Source: Deltaproteobacteria bacterium (GTDB lineage Bacteria > Myxococcota_A > Polyangia > Nannocystales > Nannocystaceae). From it: 64,000 nt of DNA. This document shows, piece by piece, positions 1 to 9,214 of this stretch. Location of the stretch: assembly GCA_003696955.1 (NCBI GenBank), contig RFGU01000026.1, positions 1 to 64,000 on the forward strand, written 5' to 3'. Within the stretch, counting starts at the first letter, position 1. Every line of letters starts with the position of its first letter. The notes under the pieces are model-generated. The model was not told the DNA's origin. It ran no database searches and saw only the letters and a list, made by a program, of their open reading frames with translations. A program made the position numbers and the translations under genes.

Positions 1-759
1 CACGGGGCGTACGGTTGGCTCGAGCAGTTCTTCGAGGGCGAACGCCTCGTGCGGGTCGAGGACGTCGCGATCGCGTCCCTCGTCGACTTCCTGCACGGCA
101 AGCGCGTGGATCTCGAGTCTCGGAACGGGTCGGTGGTGCCCGAACCGGGCGACCGGCTGCGGATCGTGGTGCGGCTGCCGGTGGCGGTGGTGCAGATCGG
201 CAAGAAGTCGGTGCCCAAGGCGGCGGACGCCGAGGCGCGCGTGGCGGCGTTGGGGCGCCCCTACGGCGTCCTCGACGCGACGCGCAAGCCCTATCACGTC
301 TTCGTGGTCGGGGCCGAACCCAAGGAGTTCGACGCCATCGCGGCCGCACTCGAGTCGGGCATCGAGGTGGAGAACCGGGCCGACCCCGGCCAGGGCGTGA
401 TGGTGTTGCCGAAGATCGCCGCCTACCTGGTCGATCCGGCGGCCTTGCACATCGAAGGGGACGAACTCGTCTTTCCGTACGGCGAGAACAAGGCGTCTCC
501 CGGATTCGTCGAGACGGACGGTCGGCTCGTGGAGCAGGTGCCCGAGGACGGTCGGCTCCGCGTCCCGGTGGTGCGGGTGCAGGCCGTGCGCCTCGAACGC
601 CCCATCGTCCTCGATCCCGAAGGCTACGTGCTGCTCCACGGTGAGCGCCCCTCGTCCCTGCGGATGCACGGCATCCTGTGGCTCGTGGTCTTCGGGCTCG
701 TATCCGTCAACACGGCCAGTTTCGTCCTGTGGTGGCGCCGGCGCCGAGCAGCTCGCTGA
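1..759 (+). CDS. Unknown protein with C-terminal membrane anchor (5' end missing)
   Basis: The reading frame is open from the first base of the window, so the N-terminus lies upstream; 252 codons plus the stop are visible. The visible part is a hydrophilic region without a motif I recognise, with several short valine-rich strands. Near the C-terminus comes one clear hydrophobic stretch (about bases 665-730, key residues ILWLVVFGLV) followed by a positive tail ending RRRRAAR. That layout, with the charged tail after the helix, suggests a protein whose bulk lies outside the cytoplasm and which is held by a single C-terminal helix. It stops 24 bases before thyA and could share its transcript. 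I do not recognise the family and assign no function. Confidence 0.75.
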   Translation, partial: HGAYGWLEQFFEGERLVRVEDVAIASLVDFLHGKRVDLESRNGSVVPEPGDRLRIVVRLPVAVVQIGKKSVPKAADAEARVAALGRPYGVLDATRKPYHVFVVGAEPKEFDAIAAALESGIEVENRADPGQGVMVLPKIAAYLVDPAALHIEGDELVFPYGENKASPGFVETDGRLVEQVPEDGRLRVPVVRVQAVRLERPIVLDPEGYVLLHGERPSSLRMHGILWLVVFGLVSVNTASFVLWWRRRRAAR

Positions 760-783
760 TCTTGCGGCCTTCCAGGGGGATCC

Positions 784-1581
784 ATGCGCGCCTACCTCGA
801 TCTCTTGGCACACATCCTCGAACACGGCGAGGACCGGCCCGACCGCACGGGGACGGGGATCCGTGGCGTGTTCGGCTACCAGATGCGCTTCGATCTGGCG
901 CAGGGCTTCCCCCTGCTCACGACCAAGAAGCTCCACATCCGTAGCATCGTCCACGAGTTGCTGTGGTTTCTGCGCGGAGATACGAACATCGGCTACCTGC
1001 GCGAGCACGGCGTCTCCATCTGGGACGAATGGGCGGACGAGAACGGCGACCTCGGTCCGGTCTACGGCAAGCAGTGGCGCTCGTGGCCGGCGCCCGACGG
1101 CACGTCCATCGACCAGATCGCGCGGCTCGTGGAGGGGTTGAAGAACGATCCGTTCTCGCGCCGCCACGTCGTCACTGCCTGGAACCCGGCCGACGTGCCG
1201 CACATGGCCCTGCCGCCCTGCCACTGCCTGTTCCAGTTCTACGTCTCGCGCAGCGGTCGGCTTTCGTGCCAGCTCTACCAGCGTAGCGCCGACGTCTTCC
1301 TGGGCGTGCCGTTCAACATCGCATCCTACGCCTTGCTCACCCACATGCTCGCCCACGTGCTCGACCTCGAGCCGGGGGTGTTCGTGCACACCCTCGGGGA
1401 TGCGCACCTGTACGCCAACCACTTCGAGCAGGCCCGATTGCAACTTTCCCGAAAGCCGCGAGCGCTGCCTCGCCTGAGGATCGCACGCCCGGTCCCCTCC
1501 ATCTTCGACTTTCGCTACGAGGACTTCGTCATCGAAGGCTACGATCCCCATCCCCACATCCCGGCGAAGGTGGCGGTATGA
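784..1581 (+). CDS. thyA: Thymidylate synthase ThyA
   Basis: Converts dUMP to dTMP using methylene-tetrahydrofolate, releasing dihydrofolate; cytoplasmic. The protein has 265 residues, close to the 264 of E. coli ThyA. The family landmarks are in order: the folate/phosphate loop RTGTG near residue 21, the nucleophile Cys146 in the PPCHC motif, the phosphate-binding [13 protein letters not shown] segment and the HTLGDAHLY motif. A purine-rich AGGGGGA precedes the ATG by a few bases. Its stop codon overlaps the start of folA by 4 nt (ATGA), so the enzyme that makes dihydrofolate is translationally coupled to the one that reduces it. Nothing is unusual; identification is secure. Confidence 0.97.
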   Translation: MRAYLDLLAHILEHGEDRPDRTGTGIRGVFGYQMRFDLAQGFPLLTTKKLHIRSIVHELLWFLRGDTNIGYLREHGVSIWDEWADENGDLGPVYGKQWRSWPAPDGTSIDQIARLVEGLKNDPFSRRHVVTAWNPADVPHMALPPCHCLFQFYVSRSGRLSCQLYQRSADVFLGVPFNIASYALLTHMLAHVLDLEPGVFVHTLGDAHLYANHFEQARLQLSRKPRALPRLRIARPVPSIFDFRYEDFVIEGYDPHPHIPAKVAV

Positions 1582-2063
1582 GTCCGCAGATGATCGTGGC
1601 GGTGGCCGAAGGCGGCGTCATCGGACGTAACGGCCGGCTGCCCTGGCACGTGCCCGAGGACCTGCGGCACTTCAAGCGCACGACCATGGGACACGTGCTC
1701 GTCATGGGCCGGCGGACCTTCGAGGGGCTGCCGGGCGTGTTGCCCGGGCGCCCCCACGTGGTGGTCAGTCGCACGCTCCGGCGGGCACCGCGGAACGTGC
1801 ACCTCGTCTCCTCCCTCGAGGCTGCCTTCGAGAAGGCTCGTGAACTCGGCGATCCCTCGCCCTTCGTGGTGGGGGGCGCCGCGATCTATCGGGCGGCCTA
1901 TCCTCACGTGGAGCGGATCGTCCTGACCCGGCTGCACATGACGGTCGAAGGGGACACGGTGCTTCCTCCGATCCCCACGGCGTTCGAACTCGTCGAGACC
2001 ACGCCCCTTGGCGACCGCGCGTCCGTCGAAGTGTACGTGCGCGGCCGCCGTGGCCTTGCGTGA
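1578..2063 (+). CDS. folA: Dihydrofolate reductase FolA
   Basis: Reduces dihydrofolate to tetrahydrofolate with NADPH, recycling the folate oxidised by ThyA. The protein has 161 residues, the usual size. The N-terminal strand [14 protein letters not shown], the substrate loop [13 protein letters not shown] (the Asp corresponds to E. coli Asp27), the NADPH-binding VMGRRTFEG and the VVGGAAIY motif are all present. The ATG lies inside the last codons of thyA (4-nt overlap), which fixes the start. The thyA-folA order is common in bacteria and fits a two-gene operon. Confidence 0.96.
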   Translation: MSPQMIVAVAEGGVIGRNGRLPWHVPEDLRHFKRTTMGHVLVMGRRTFEGLPGVLPGRPHVVVSRTLRRAPRNVHLVSSLEAAFEKARELGDPSPFVVGGAAIYRAAYPHVERIVLTRLHMTVEGDTVLPPIPTAFELVETTPLGDRASVEVYVRGRRGLA

Positions 2064-2107
2064 CCCACGGCACGGGGCGGCGTTGCGAGGCTGCGCGGCA
2101 GCCGGTG

Positions 2108-2113
2108 TATGCT
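2108..2113 (+). promoter_or_regulatory. -10-like hexamer TATGCT before the 2124 gene
   Basis: TATGCT ends 10 nt before the ATG at 2124 and contains an in-frame ATG (2109) that could be mistaken for the start. The same arrangement recurs before many genes in this window. No good -35 box is visible (TTGCGA lies 19 nt upstream). The promoter role is an inference from position and recurrence. Confidence 0.45.
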
Positions 2114-2123
2114 CCGAGCCGCC

Positions 2124-2819
2124 ATGCCGAGCCCACGCAGCATCGTCGAGCGCGCCGCCCGCTACCTGCGGGATCACCCCGAGGAGATCGGTCGCACGGC
2201 GCGCGACCTGCTCGGCCTGCGCGTGGGCGTGCCGGTCGGCGTGTTGCGCGAGCTCTTCGACCGCCTCGGCGACGGCGATGGCCCCAAGAACCTCACCTTC
2301 GATGCGGTGCCCCCCGGATTTCGCGTGGGCGCCGACGTGGAGCTGATGGGTACGGCCGTTCGGGCCGAGACGACGATCTACGTCGAGCGCATCGAGACCG
2401 GTCCGGACACCCTGCGGATCGAATTGCGGCTCGAGGACACGCGGATGCAGGTGCTCGACGAGGGCGAGACGGCCGTGGCCGCGCTCATCCGTTCCGGCGC
2501 CCTCGACCTCACCAAGGCCGGCAGCCTTGCCGCCCATCTCCCCGAGGTCCGGGCCCTGCTGGCCGACTCCCACGACAACCGTCTGGTGATCGATCTGCAC
2601 CGCCATCGGGCCTTCGGCGATCCCGTCGTGCGGCGCATCGTGGCGGTGCTCTCGTCCCTGCTGACGGTCCGCCACGTGGAGACCGAGTCCGACCGTCTCG
2701 AGATCGGGTTTCGCGCCTTTCCGCGGGGAATTCGGGGGGCCGCCCGTGCGGTCCGCGAGCACGTGGTGCGGCCGGCCAAGCCGTGGATCCGCGGCATGCT
2801 CGGCGCGGGCCGCAGGTAG
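2124..2819 (+). CDS. Hypothetical protein
   Basis: A soluble protein of 231 residues with no signal peptide or membrane segment; I do not recognise the family. The N-terminus (about residues 1-60) is basic and helical, with VERAARYLRDHPEE and the RDLLGLRVG segment. The middle alternates strands and charged loops around residues 65-130, and the C-terminus (VREHVVRPAKPWIRG) is again basic. I chose ATG 2124 rather than ATG 2109 because the latter sits inside a TATGCT hexamer that looks like a promoter element. It follows folA by 60 bases and converges on adk. Coding is supported by strong third-position GC bias and by the clean gap on both sides. Confidence 0.7.
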   Translation: MPSPRSIVERAARYLRDHPEEIGRTARDLLGLRVGVPVGVLRELFDRLGDGDGPKNLTFDAVPPGFRVGADVELMGTAVRAETTIYVERIETGPDTLRIELRLEDTRMQVLDEGETAVAALIRSGALDLTKAGSLAAHLPEVRALLADSHDNRLVIDLHRHRAFGDPVVRRIVAVLSSLLTVRHVETESDRLEIGFRAFPRGIRGAARAVREHVVRPAKPWIRGMLGAGRR

Positions 2820-2826
2820 GTCCATC

Positions 2827-2865
2827 GGCGTGGGCGCGCCGGGGGATCGCCCGGTCACGCCCGCC
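2827..2865. terminator. Possible convergent terminator hairpin
   Basis: A compound inverted repeat lies between two converging genes: GGGCG (2832-2836) pairs with CGCCC (2858-2862), and inside it CCGGG (2839-2843) pairs with CCCGG (2850-2854). There is no T-run on either side, so this is only a candidate stem for ending or protecting the two transcripts. Confidence 0.35.
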
Positions 2866-2876
2866 GAGCCATGGCC

Positions 2877-3518
2877 TCATCCCTTGCGCGCAGCGTCGAG
2901 CGCACCCGTGATGGCGGCGAACACCTCGTCGGGGTGGGCGAGGCCGTCGACCCGGATCAACAGGCCCTTGTCCTCGTAGAACGGAAGGACCGGTTCCGTC
3001 TCCGCGTGGTACTTCGCGATGCGCGCGCGCACGGCCTCGGCCGTGTCGTCCTTGCGCTGAACCACCCGGTCGGCGATCTCGGGCGGCGGCGGGTTGAAAC
3101 GCACGTGGTAGATCGTGCCGGTCTCCGGGTCCGAGCGGCGGCCCGTGATCCGGTCGAGGATGGCCTCGTCGGGCACGTCGATGAGCACGACCGCGTCGAG
3201 GGGGATCTTCGCCTCGGCAAGGGCGCGGTCGAGGGCCTCGGCCTGGGGACGGGTCCGCGGAAAACCGTCCAGGATGAACCCTTTGGCACAATCGGGTTGC
3301 CCGAGACGCTCGATCACCATGGCGATGACGAGGTCGTCGGGGACCAGGTCGCCGGCCCGCATGTAGGCATCGGCCTTCTTGCCCAGTTCCGTGCCGGCGG
3401 CCACCGCCGCCCGTAGCATGTCCCCGGTGGAGATGTGGGGAATACCGTAGTGTGCCGCAAGACGCTTGGCTTGGGTGCCCTTGCCCGCTCCGGGGGCGCC
3501 GACGAGGATCATGCGCAT
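2877..3518 (-). CDS. adk: Adenylate kinase
   Basis: Interconverts ATP + AMP and 2 ADP in the cytoplasm. The 213-residue length fits the long-lid bacterial form. The P-loop GAPGAGKGT is at residues 6-14, the AMP-binding STGDMLR follows, then DGFPRT and the LID region beginning GRRSDPETG. The LID has no CxxC pairs, so it is the non-zinc type. The frame is open well upstream, but homology begins exactly at MRMILVGAPG, which sets the start at 3518. It lies 91 bases downstream of the BatA-like gene and may be transcribed with it, or from its own promoter in that gap. Confidence 0.96.
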   Translation of the reverse strand: MRMILVGAPGAGKGTQAKRLAAHYGIPHISTGDMLRAAVAAGTELGKKADAYMRAGDLVPDDLVIAMVIERLGQPDCAKGFILDGFPRTRPQAEALDRALAEAKIPLDAVVLIDVPDEAILDRITGRRSDPETGTIYHVRFNPPPPEIADRVVQRKDDTAEAVRARIAKYHAETEPVLPFYEDKGLLIRVDGLAHPDEVFAAITGALDAARKG

Positions 3519-3609
3519 GGATGGCCTCCGTGGTGCGCCGGGACGTTGGCAGTCCGGGCGGCGGTTTGCAAGGCGATCACGGGTGGACGGGGCTCGTCGG
3601 GGCGGCCGG

Positions 3610-5703
3610 TCACCGGCGTCTTCGCCACGGGGCGCCGATCCCCGGCAGGACCCGCAGCGCCGCCTCGAAGAGGAGCAGCCATGCGGCGAGTTCGAGCACA
3701 CGACCGGCCAAGGGCGCCGAGCGGGGGATCTCGGTGACGCCGGCTTCGAGGCCCGGATCGCGCGCCGGGGCGGGCTGCGGCCGCAGATCGGACTCGGCGG
3801 GATCGAACACGACGGAGAAGCGGTCCACGACGCGCTGCTCTGCGTCGCGGACCTCGTACGCGCCAAGCTGCCAGGTCTCGTCGAAGACCGCCGCGCCGTC
3901 CTCGTCGCCTGCCGTGACCGTGCGCCGGCTACCGTCGGGCAACTCCACCGTCCACGGCGCGGTCCCCGAAAGGGGGCGTGGCGCGCCCGGACGGATGCGA
4001 CGGCCCGCGTGCCCGCCGCCCCGACCACGGGCGAGGTTGCGCACCACCGCCTCGCACAACGCCACGAAGCCCGGCTGGAGGGGCAGGTCCGTCCAGTCCC
4101 GATCCAACGTCGTCGTGAGCAACGCGACGCGCCCGCGTCCGCGCTGCGCCGAAAGGAGGGCCGGCGCGCCGCTTTGGAAGGTCAGGGCCGTGTCCACCTC
4201 GGCGTCGGGCGTCGGTTCGAGCAACAGGAGCCTGTGGGTCGTGGTGGTCGAAAGGTCGAGATCGGCCGCCCCGGAGAGGAGCGGGTCGTCGAGATTGGGC
4301 GGCGCGAGGTGCTCTGCCTTGGCCTCGGCGCGGCCCGGCAGGGTGCCGGTGACCTTGGCGTCCCGCAGGGCCAGGGGCAGCAGGGGGCCGAAGGTGCGGT
4401 TGTAGTCGGCGGGGAGCACGTGGTCGCCGGCCGTGATCCACAGTCCCATGCCCCGGTCGACCGCCTGTGCGACGGCGGAGGCCACGGCCGGATCGGGCGC
4501 GGGCACGTTGGCGAGCACCAGGACGTCGGTCCGGCCGAGCGCCCCGTCGTCGTCGCGTAGCCGTTGCGCGAAGGCGTTGGGCGTCTGGACCGTGACCTCG
4601 AGCGCGGGTTCGCGTTTCGCCACACCGAGGGCCGTCACCAGATAGAAGACCTCGTCGTGGGGGCGAAGCTCGCTCGGGGCCCCATCTACCACGAGCACGT
4701 CCACGCGTTCGTCGGCCTGCAGCCAAAGGGTGTGGGTATCGTCCGCGGGGAGGGCGTCGTCCGCGACGATGCGCAACGTGGCGGCCACGGGCGTGGTCGG
4801 GTCGTCGAGGACGTGGGTGAACACGACGGTGCTTCGGTCGTCCGCGAAGGCGGCCTCCGTGCGCGCAATCTCGCGACCTTCGACTTCGAAGGCCACGGGG
4901 AGTCGGTCACCCGGCCACGATCCCATACGGCGCAGTTCGGCTTCGATGCGCACGGCGCCCGGCTCGACGGCGGGGTCGGGCGTCCAGCGCACCGAGGCGA
5001 ACCACGCTTGGCGCACGTCGGGTGGGGCGTCGGGAACGGCATCGGGTAGGACGGCGGTCGTGCCGGCGGCCCTCGGTACGCTCGGGACGCCGCCGGCCGT
5101 GTGGTCCCCGATGGGATAGAGGACGAGCGGCCGAGACGATCCGGCGGGGACGAGTGCGGCGGCCTCGGCGACGGCTTCACCGAGCGCGCGCGCGACAGGC
5201 CGCGGCGGGGCGTCGCGCCAGGCATCGATCCGTTCGCGTACGGTCGCGAAGTCCTCGGTCGGTTCGAGGCCGGGGCGCTCGGGGTCGGTGAACGCCAAGC
5301 CGACCCGACTTCCGGCCGGGAGCGCATCGACGAGTTCCCGCGCCCGCAGGGCGATCGCGTCGCGCACCGTGCCGGGGCCGAGGACGGCGGCCGTGGATGC
5401 CGAACCGTCCAGCACGACGATGGCATCGTGGGGCGTGCCATAGACGGCCAGGTGCGTGTCGGCCTCGACGTGGGGGCGCGCGGCGGCGAAGGCCAGGGCC
5501 AAGGCCAACGCGACACGGGCGGCCAGCAGCCACCGGTCCTCGACGCGTCGCCTCCGGGTCTTCGGCTCCGACGGCGGCGGCAGGAAGCGCACGGCGGCGA
5601 ACGGCACGGTGCGCACCCGCCTTCGGCCCCGCAGGTGCAAGACGGTGAAGGCTGCGGCTGCAAGGGCACCGGCCAGCAACATCCACGGCGCGAGGAGATT
5701 CAT
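3610..5703 (-). CDS. BatA-like membrane protein with VWA-like domain
   Basis: A membrane protein of 697 residues. The N-terminal hairpin (residues 1-90) has two hydrophobic helices joined by a basic linker carrying RTVPFAAVRFL, which is the signature of the BatA/aerotolerance-regulator N-terminal domain. A region resembling a von Willebrand A fold follows (IVVLDGSAS, near residue 100; only part of the metal site is intact). A long extracellular-type region with strand-rich repeats comes next, then a final hydrophobic helix (VLELAAWLLLFEAAL) and a basic tail. It is the last of three genes coupled by 4-nt overlaps with the DUF58 and MoxR genes, the classical neighbourhood. The family is linked to envelope or redox stress and chaperone-like assembly; the exact role is unknown. 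Confidence 0.85.
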   Translation of the reverse strand: MNLLAPWMLLAGALAAAAFTVLHLRGRRRVRTVPFAAVRFLPPPSEPKTRRRRVEDRWLLAARVALALALAFAAARPHVEADTHLAVYGTPHDAIVVLDGSASTAAVLGPGTVRDAIALRARELVDALPAGSRVGLAFTDPERPGLEPTEDFATVRERIDAWRDAPPRPVARALGEAVAEAAALVPAGSSRPLVLYPIGDHTAGGVPSVPRAAGTTAVLPDAVPDAPPDVRQAWFASVRWTPDPAVEPGAVRIEAELRRMGSWPGDRLPVAFEVEGREIARTEAAFADDRSTVVFTHVLDDPTTPVAATLRIVADDALPADDTHTLWLQADERVDVLVVDGAPSELRPHDEVFYLVTALGVAKREPALEVTVQTPNAFAQRLRDDDGALGRTDVLVLANVPAPDPAVASAVAQAVDRGMGLWITAGDHVLPADYNRTFGPLLPLALRDAKVTGTLPGRAEAKAEHLAPPNLDDPLLSGAADLDLSTTTTHRLLLLEPTPDAEVDTALTFQSGAPALLSAQRGRGRVALLTTTLDRDWTDLPLQPGFVALCEAVVRNLARGRGGGHAGRRIRPGAPRPLSGTAPWTVELPDGSRRTVTAGDEDGAAVFDETWQLGAYEVRDAEQRVVDRFSVVFDPAESDLRPQPAPARDPGLEAGVTEIPRSAPLAGRVLELAAWLLLFEAALRVLPGIGAPWRRRR

Positions 5704-6674
5704 CGATCCACCCCCGTGGCCGGGCGGTCCACCAGGCCGGCGAGCCGCGCGAGCAACGTTCGAAGGCACGGCAACAGGGATCCCGGGACGCGGGCGTCGG
5801 CGAGGTGGATCCCGCCGTCGCGGCAGGTTGCGTCCACGCGCTCGAGGTGCGCCGACAGGGCCTCGAGATAGGTGCGGCGCACCCGGGCGACGTCCAGCTC
5901 GCGTTCGGGACGCACGCCCCGAAGGTCGACGAACCGGATGCGCTCGTCGCCGGGGAAGTCGAAGCGCGTCTCGTCGTCGTGCAGGCACCGGACGATCGCC
6001 ACGTGGTGCCGGCGGGCGAGCCGGGAGAATCCGCGATGGACCGCCCGTTCGTGCTCCTCGGGATCGTCGGCACCGGCGCCCGGATCCAGAAAGTCGGACA
6101 GGGCCACCACGATCTGTTCCCCGCGCCCGAGGGTCGGCGCGCCCCGATCGAGGAGATCGAGCCACGGACAGGTGCCCGCGGGGACGAGGGCCTCGAGGGC
6201 CGCGGCGAGGTCGGCCACGGCGGCCATGCCGCCGCGGGGCCGGGGAATCAGGGGGTGGATCGCGTCGTCCCGGCCGGCGAAGGCGACGAACCGGTCGCCA
6301 CCCCGCACGGCCAAGATGGCCAGCGTACAGGCCAGGGCCCGTACGGCGTCGAACTTCGTGACGCCCTCGCCGTAGGCCATCCCGCCGCTGGCGTCGACGA
6401 GCAGCACGAGGGTGACGCTGCGTTCGGCCTCGGTGCGGCGCACCACCAGCCGGTCCCGGCGGCCGATGGCGCGCCAGTCGAGGAACCTCGGGTCGTCGCC
6501 GGGCGCGTAGGCGCGGTGGTCGAAGAAATCGACGCCGTGGCCGGTCTGGCGTGAGCGATGGCGCCCGAGCGTGCCGCCGGTCACGGCGGTCCGCAGGGTG
6601 ATCGCGCTGCGGCGCGCGAACGCGTAGAGGTCCGCCGGGACGATCTCGGCGAGGGACCGTGGCGTGCCCGTCAT
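5700..6674 (-). CDS. DUF58 domain protein (MoxR partner)
   Basis: A soluble protein of 324 residues of the DUF58 family. The hallmark block GVDFFDHRAYAPGDDPRFLDWRA is readable near residues 46-68 (key pieces: DFFDHRAYAPGDD and DWRA), followed by a VWA-like part with LVLLVDASGGMAYGE around residues 90-105. DUF58 proteins sit beside MoxR ATPases and are thought to act as their VWA partner. The start ATG overlaps the end of moxR, and its stop overlaps the start of the BatA-like gene (ATGA at both junctions), so all three proteins are probably made in step. No membrane helices are visible. Confidence 0.9.
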   Translation of the reverse strand: MTGTPRSLAEIVPADLYAFARRSAITLRTAVTGGTLGRHRSRQTGHGVDFFDHRAYAPGDDPRFLDWRAIGRRDRLVVRRTEAERSVTLVLLVDASGGMAYGEGVTKFDAVRALACTLAILAVRGGDRFVAFAGRDDAIHPLIPRPRGGMAAVADLAAALEALVPAGTCPWLDLLDRGAPTLGRGEQIVVALSDFLDPGAGADDPEEHERAVHRGFSRLARRHHVAIVRCLHDDETRFDFPGDERIRFVDLRGVRPERELDVARVRRTYLEALSAHLERVDATCRDGGIHLADARVPGSLLPCLRTLLARLAGLVDRPATGVDR

Positions 6675-7705
6675 GGTCCTTCGGCGGCGGCCGGATCCAC
6701 CGCTTCGAGGACGCGGTCGACGATGCGCTCCGGATCGATGCCCTCGGCCTCGGCGGCGAAGCTCGGCACGATGCGATGCCGCAGGGCCGGACGCGCGAGG
6801 GCCCGCACGTCCTCGATGCGTGCGGCGGGCACACCGGCCAGGGCGGCGCGGGCCCTGGCCGCGGTCACGAGCTGGCGCCCCGCCCGCGGGCCGGCACCCC
6901 ACCGCACGAGGCGGCGCACGTCGGCAGGGCAGGACGGATCCGACGGGCGAGTGGCCCGTAGCAGATGCACCACGTACTCGACCACCGACGGCGGAACGGG
7001 CAGCCGCCGCACGAGCGCCTGGTGCCGGACGAGTTCGGCGGGGGAGAGCACGGGGGCCGGGGCAGGCGGATCCTCGCCACGGGCGACGATGGCCTTCTCG
7101 GCCTCGGGATCGGGATAGTCCACCCGGATCTCCAGCATGAACCGGTCGAGCTGCGCCTCGGGCAGCGGGTAGGTCCCCTCCTGCTCGATGGGATTTTGGG
7201 TGGCGAAGACGTGGAACGGCGATGGCAGGGCGTGGGTCTTGCCGCCGGCCGACACCCGGCCCTCCTGCATGGCCTGCAAGAGCGCGGCCTGGGTCTTCGG
7301 CGGTGTTCGATTGATCTCGTCCGCCAGGAGGATGTTGCAGAAGACGGGGCCGGGGATGAAGCGAAACGTTCGGCGCCCCGTGGCCGGATCCTCGTCCAGG
7401 ACTTCGCTGCCCGTGATGTCGGCGGGCATCAGGTCGGGCGTGAACTGGATGCGCGAGAACTCGAGGTCGAGGGTGTGGGCCACGGTCGAGACGAGGAGCG
7501 TCTTGGCCAGGCCCGGGGCGCCCACGAAGAGCGCGTGGCCCGACCCGAAGAGCGCGACGAGGAGCTGGTCGACGACCTTGCCCTGGCCGACGACGACCTC
7601 GTGGACCGCCGCCACGATGCGGTCGCGGGCCTCGGCCAGGGACGCGAGTTGGGCGATGTCCGGATCTTCGGCGTCTTGCGCGCTGGCCGAGGGCGTAGGA
7701 TGCAT
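6671..7705 (-). CDS. MoxR-family AAA+ ATPase
   Basis: An AAA+ ATPase of 344 residues, thought to remodel or activate VWA-containing partners. Walker A is GAPGLAKT (residues 62-69), Walker B is LLADEINR, the sensor segment ATQNPIEQEGTYPLPEAQLDRF is the MoxR signature (sensor 1 plus arginine-finger region), and a helical lid follows. Two starts are possible, ATG 7738 (MAQPLG) and ATG 7705 (MHPTPS). I prefer 7705 because a TATATC hexamer lies 9 nt upstream of it, in the position seen before other genes here. It is the first gene of a three-gene unit with the DUF58 and BatA-like genes and is divergent from the MoeB-like gene. Confidence 0.93.
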   Translation of the reverse strand: MHPTPSASAQDAEDPDIAQLASLAEARDRIVAAVHEVVVGQGKVVDQLLVALFGSGHALFVGAPGLAKTLLVSTVAHTLDLEFSRIQFTPDLMPADITGSEVLDEDPATGRRTFRFIPGPVFCNILLADEINRTPPKTQAALLQAMQEGRVSAGGKTHALPSPFHVFATQNPIEQEGTYPLPEAQLDRFMLEIRVDYPDPEAEKAIVARGEDPPAPAPVLSPAELVRHQALVRRLPVPPSVVEYVVHLLRATRPSDPSCPADVRRLVRWGAGPRAGRQLVTAARARAALAGVPAARIEDVRALARPALRHRIVPSFAAEAEGIDPERIVDRVLEAVDPAAAEGP

Positions 7706-7714
7706 CGTCGGCGT

Positions 7715-7720
7715 GATATA
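7715..7720 (-). promoter_or_regulatory. -10-like hexamer TATATC before moxR
   Basis: On the minus strand TATATC ends 9 nt before the ATG at 7705. It fits the recurrent hexamer-to-start spacing in this window. The rest of the 191-base divergent gap is unusually A/T-rich around 7820-7930 and also holds TTGACG (7856-7861) with CAGATT 17 nt on, a weak plus-strand promoter candidate for the MoeB-like gene. Confidence 0.35.
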
Positions 7721-7929
7721 GCCGAGGGGCTGCGCCATCGGTAGCCGGGCCGGCGCGGTGCGCCACCGGCGGTCGCGGGGCCGCCGACGGGGAAGGCCGC
7801 GGCGGACGAAACCGTCGCAAAATAACCTCGTTTTTGACCGGGAAAAGGCTCGTGTTTGACGAACCGGCGATCTGGGGTCAGATTCTGGCCGCCGAAAGAT
7901 TCACCCATTCAACGGAAGAAAAAGGGAAA

Positions 7930-9093
7930 ATGCCCACCGTTCAAGACATCCTGGGAAAGGCCCGTGCCGTGGTGCGCGAGGTCTCGGCCGACGACGTCAA
8001 GGCGCGCCTGGACGCCAACGTCCCGCTTCGGGTCATCGACGTGCGGGAACGCGACGAGTACGAACAGGGCTACGTGCCCGGGGCCGACTGGGTGCCGCGG
8101 GGATTCCTCGAGTTGCGGATCGAGGACCTGTGCCCCGAGCGGGACACGGAGATCGTGCTCTACTGCGCCGGCGGCGTGCGTTCGTTGCTCGCCGCGCGCA
8201 ACCTCGCCGAGCTTGGGTACACCAACGTTGCATCCATGTCCGGAGGTTTTCGGGCATGGAAGAACGCCGGACATCCGCTCGCCCGGCCTCGCACGTTGAC
8301 GGGCGATCAGCTCAAGCGCTACGCGCGACACATCATGCTGCCCGAGGTGGGGGAAGAAGGGCAGGCGCGGCTCCTCGACGCCAAGGTCCTGTGCCTCGGC
8401 GCAGGTGGCCTCGGTTCGCCCTCGGCCCTCTATCTGGCGGCCGCCGGGGTGGGCACCATCGGAATCGTCGACGACGACGTGGTGGACGAGAGCAACCTGC
8501 AGCGGCAGGTGCTCCACAACGTCGAGCGGCTCGGCATGCCGAAGGCGGAGAGCGCTGCGCGTACGCTCAAGGCCCTCAATCCCGACGTGGAGGTCGTGCC
8601 GCACCGGACCCGGCTTACGTCCGAGAACGTGATGGAGATCCTCGCGGGCTACGACCTGGTCGTGGACGGCGCGGACAACTTCCCGACGCGGTACCTGCTC
8701 AACGATGCGGCCCTCAAGTTGGGCAAACCGGTGATCCACGCGTCCATCTTCCGGTTCGAGGGGCAGGTCACCACCTTCCTGCCGGACGAGGGGCCGTGCT
8801 ACCGATGCCTCTATCCCGAACCGCCCCCGCCGGGCATGGCGCCGTCGTGCCAGGAGGCCGGCGTGCTCGGCGTGTTGCCGGGCATGGTGGGTACGTTGCA
8901 GGCGAACGAAGCCCTCAAGCTCATCCTGGGCATCGGTCGCAGCCTGTCGGGCCGGCTCCTCGTGCTCGACGCGCTCGAGACCCGCATTCGGGAGCTCAAG
9001 CTGCGCAAGGATCCGAAGTGCCCGGTCTGCAGCCGCCCACCCGAGGAGATCGAGCTGGTGGACTACGAGGCGTTTTGCGCCATCGGCGGCTGA
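7930..9093 (+). CDS. MoeB/ThiF-type adenylyltransferase with N-terminal rhodanese domain
   Basis: A protein of 387 residues that probably activates the C-terminus of a ubiquitin-like sulfur carrier (MoaD, ThiS or similar) with ATP and helps load sulfur. Residues about 1-115 form a rhodanese domain with the active-site loop YCAGGVRS (Cys79). Residues about 125-385 form an E1-like domain with the nucleotide loop GAGGLGSPSALYL (near 157), the RQVLH and DGADNFPTR motifs, and two cysteine pairs for zinc (CYRC at 290, CPVC near the end). In MOCS3 and MoeZ the rhodanese domain is C-terminal, so the order here is reversed. I chose ATG 7930 for the purine-rich GGAAGAAAAAGG before it and the fold boundary. 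The cysteine-desulfurase-like gene follows. Confidence 0.92.
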   Translation: MPTVQDILGKARAVVREVSADDVKARLDANVPLRVIDVRERDEYEQGYVPGADWVPRGFLELRIEDLCPERDTEIVLYCAGGVRSLLAARNLAELGYTNVASMSGGFRAWKNAGHPLARPRTLTGDQLKRYARHIMLPEVGEEGQARLLDAKVLCLGAGGLGSPSALYLAAAGVGTIGIVDDDVVDESNLQRQVLHNVERLGMPKAESAARTLKALNPDVEVVPHRTRLTSENVMEILAGYDLVVDGADNFPTRYLLNDAALKLGKPVIHASIFRFEGQVTTFLPDEGPCYRCLYPEPPPPGMAPSCQEAGVLGVLPGMVGTLQANEALKLILGIGRSLSGRLLVLDALETRIRELKLRKDPKCPVCSRPPEEIELVDYEAFCAIGG

Positions 9094-9214
9094 CCGGTCC
9101 GCGCCCCCTTCCGACGGGGGAAAACGCCGTTCGACCGAAAGCGATCTTCGGTGAGCCTGCAGCGTGGCACAGCGGCGGTCGCACCGGCCGACGGCGTCGG
9201 ATACGCTCGTGTCC

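Noticed and set aside
1539-2858. Long open frame on the minus strand opposite folA and the 2124 gene
   Set aside because: It mirrors the codon bias of the real genes, has no recognisable domain and spans gene boundaries; a shadow frame of GC-rich DNA.
3452-4560. Long open frames on the plus strand across adk and the BatA-like gene
   Set aside because: No family features, arginine-rich shadow composition and no start signal; the minus-strand genes have clear domains.
9101-9125. CCCCC/GGGGG hairpin after the MoeB-like gene as a terminator
   Set aside because: It is followed by AAAA rather than T on the plus strand, and no minus-strand gene ends here.
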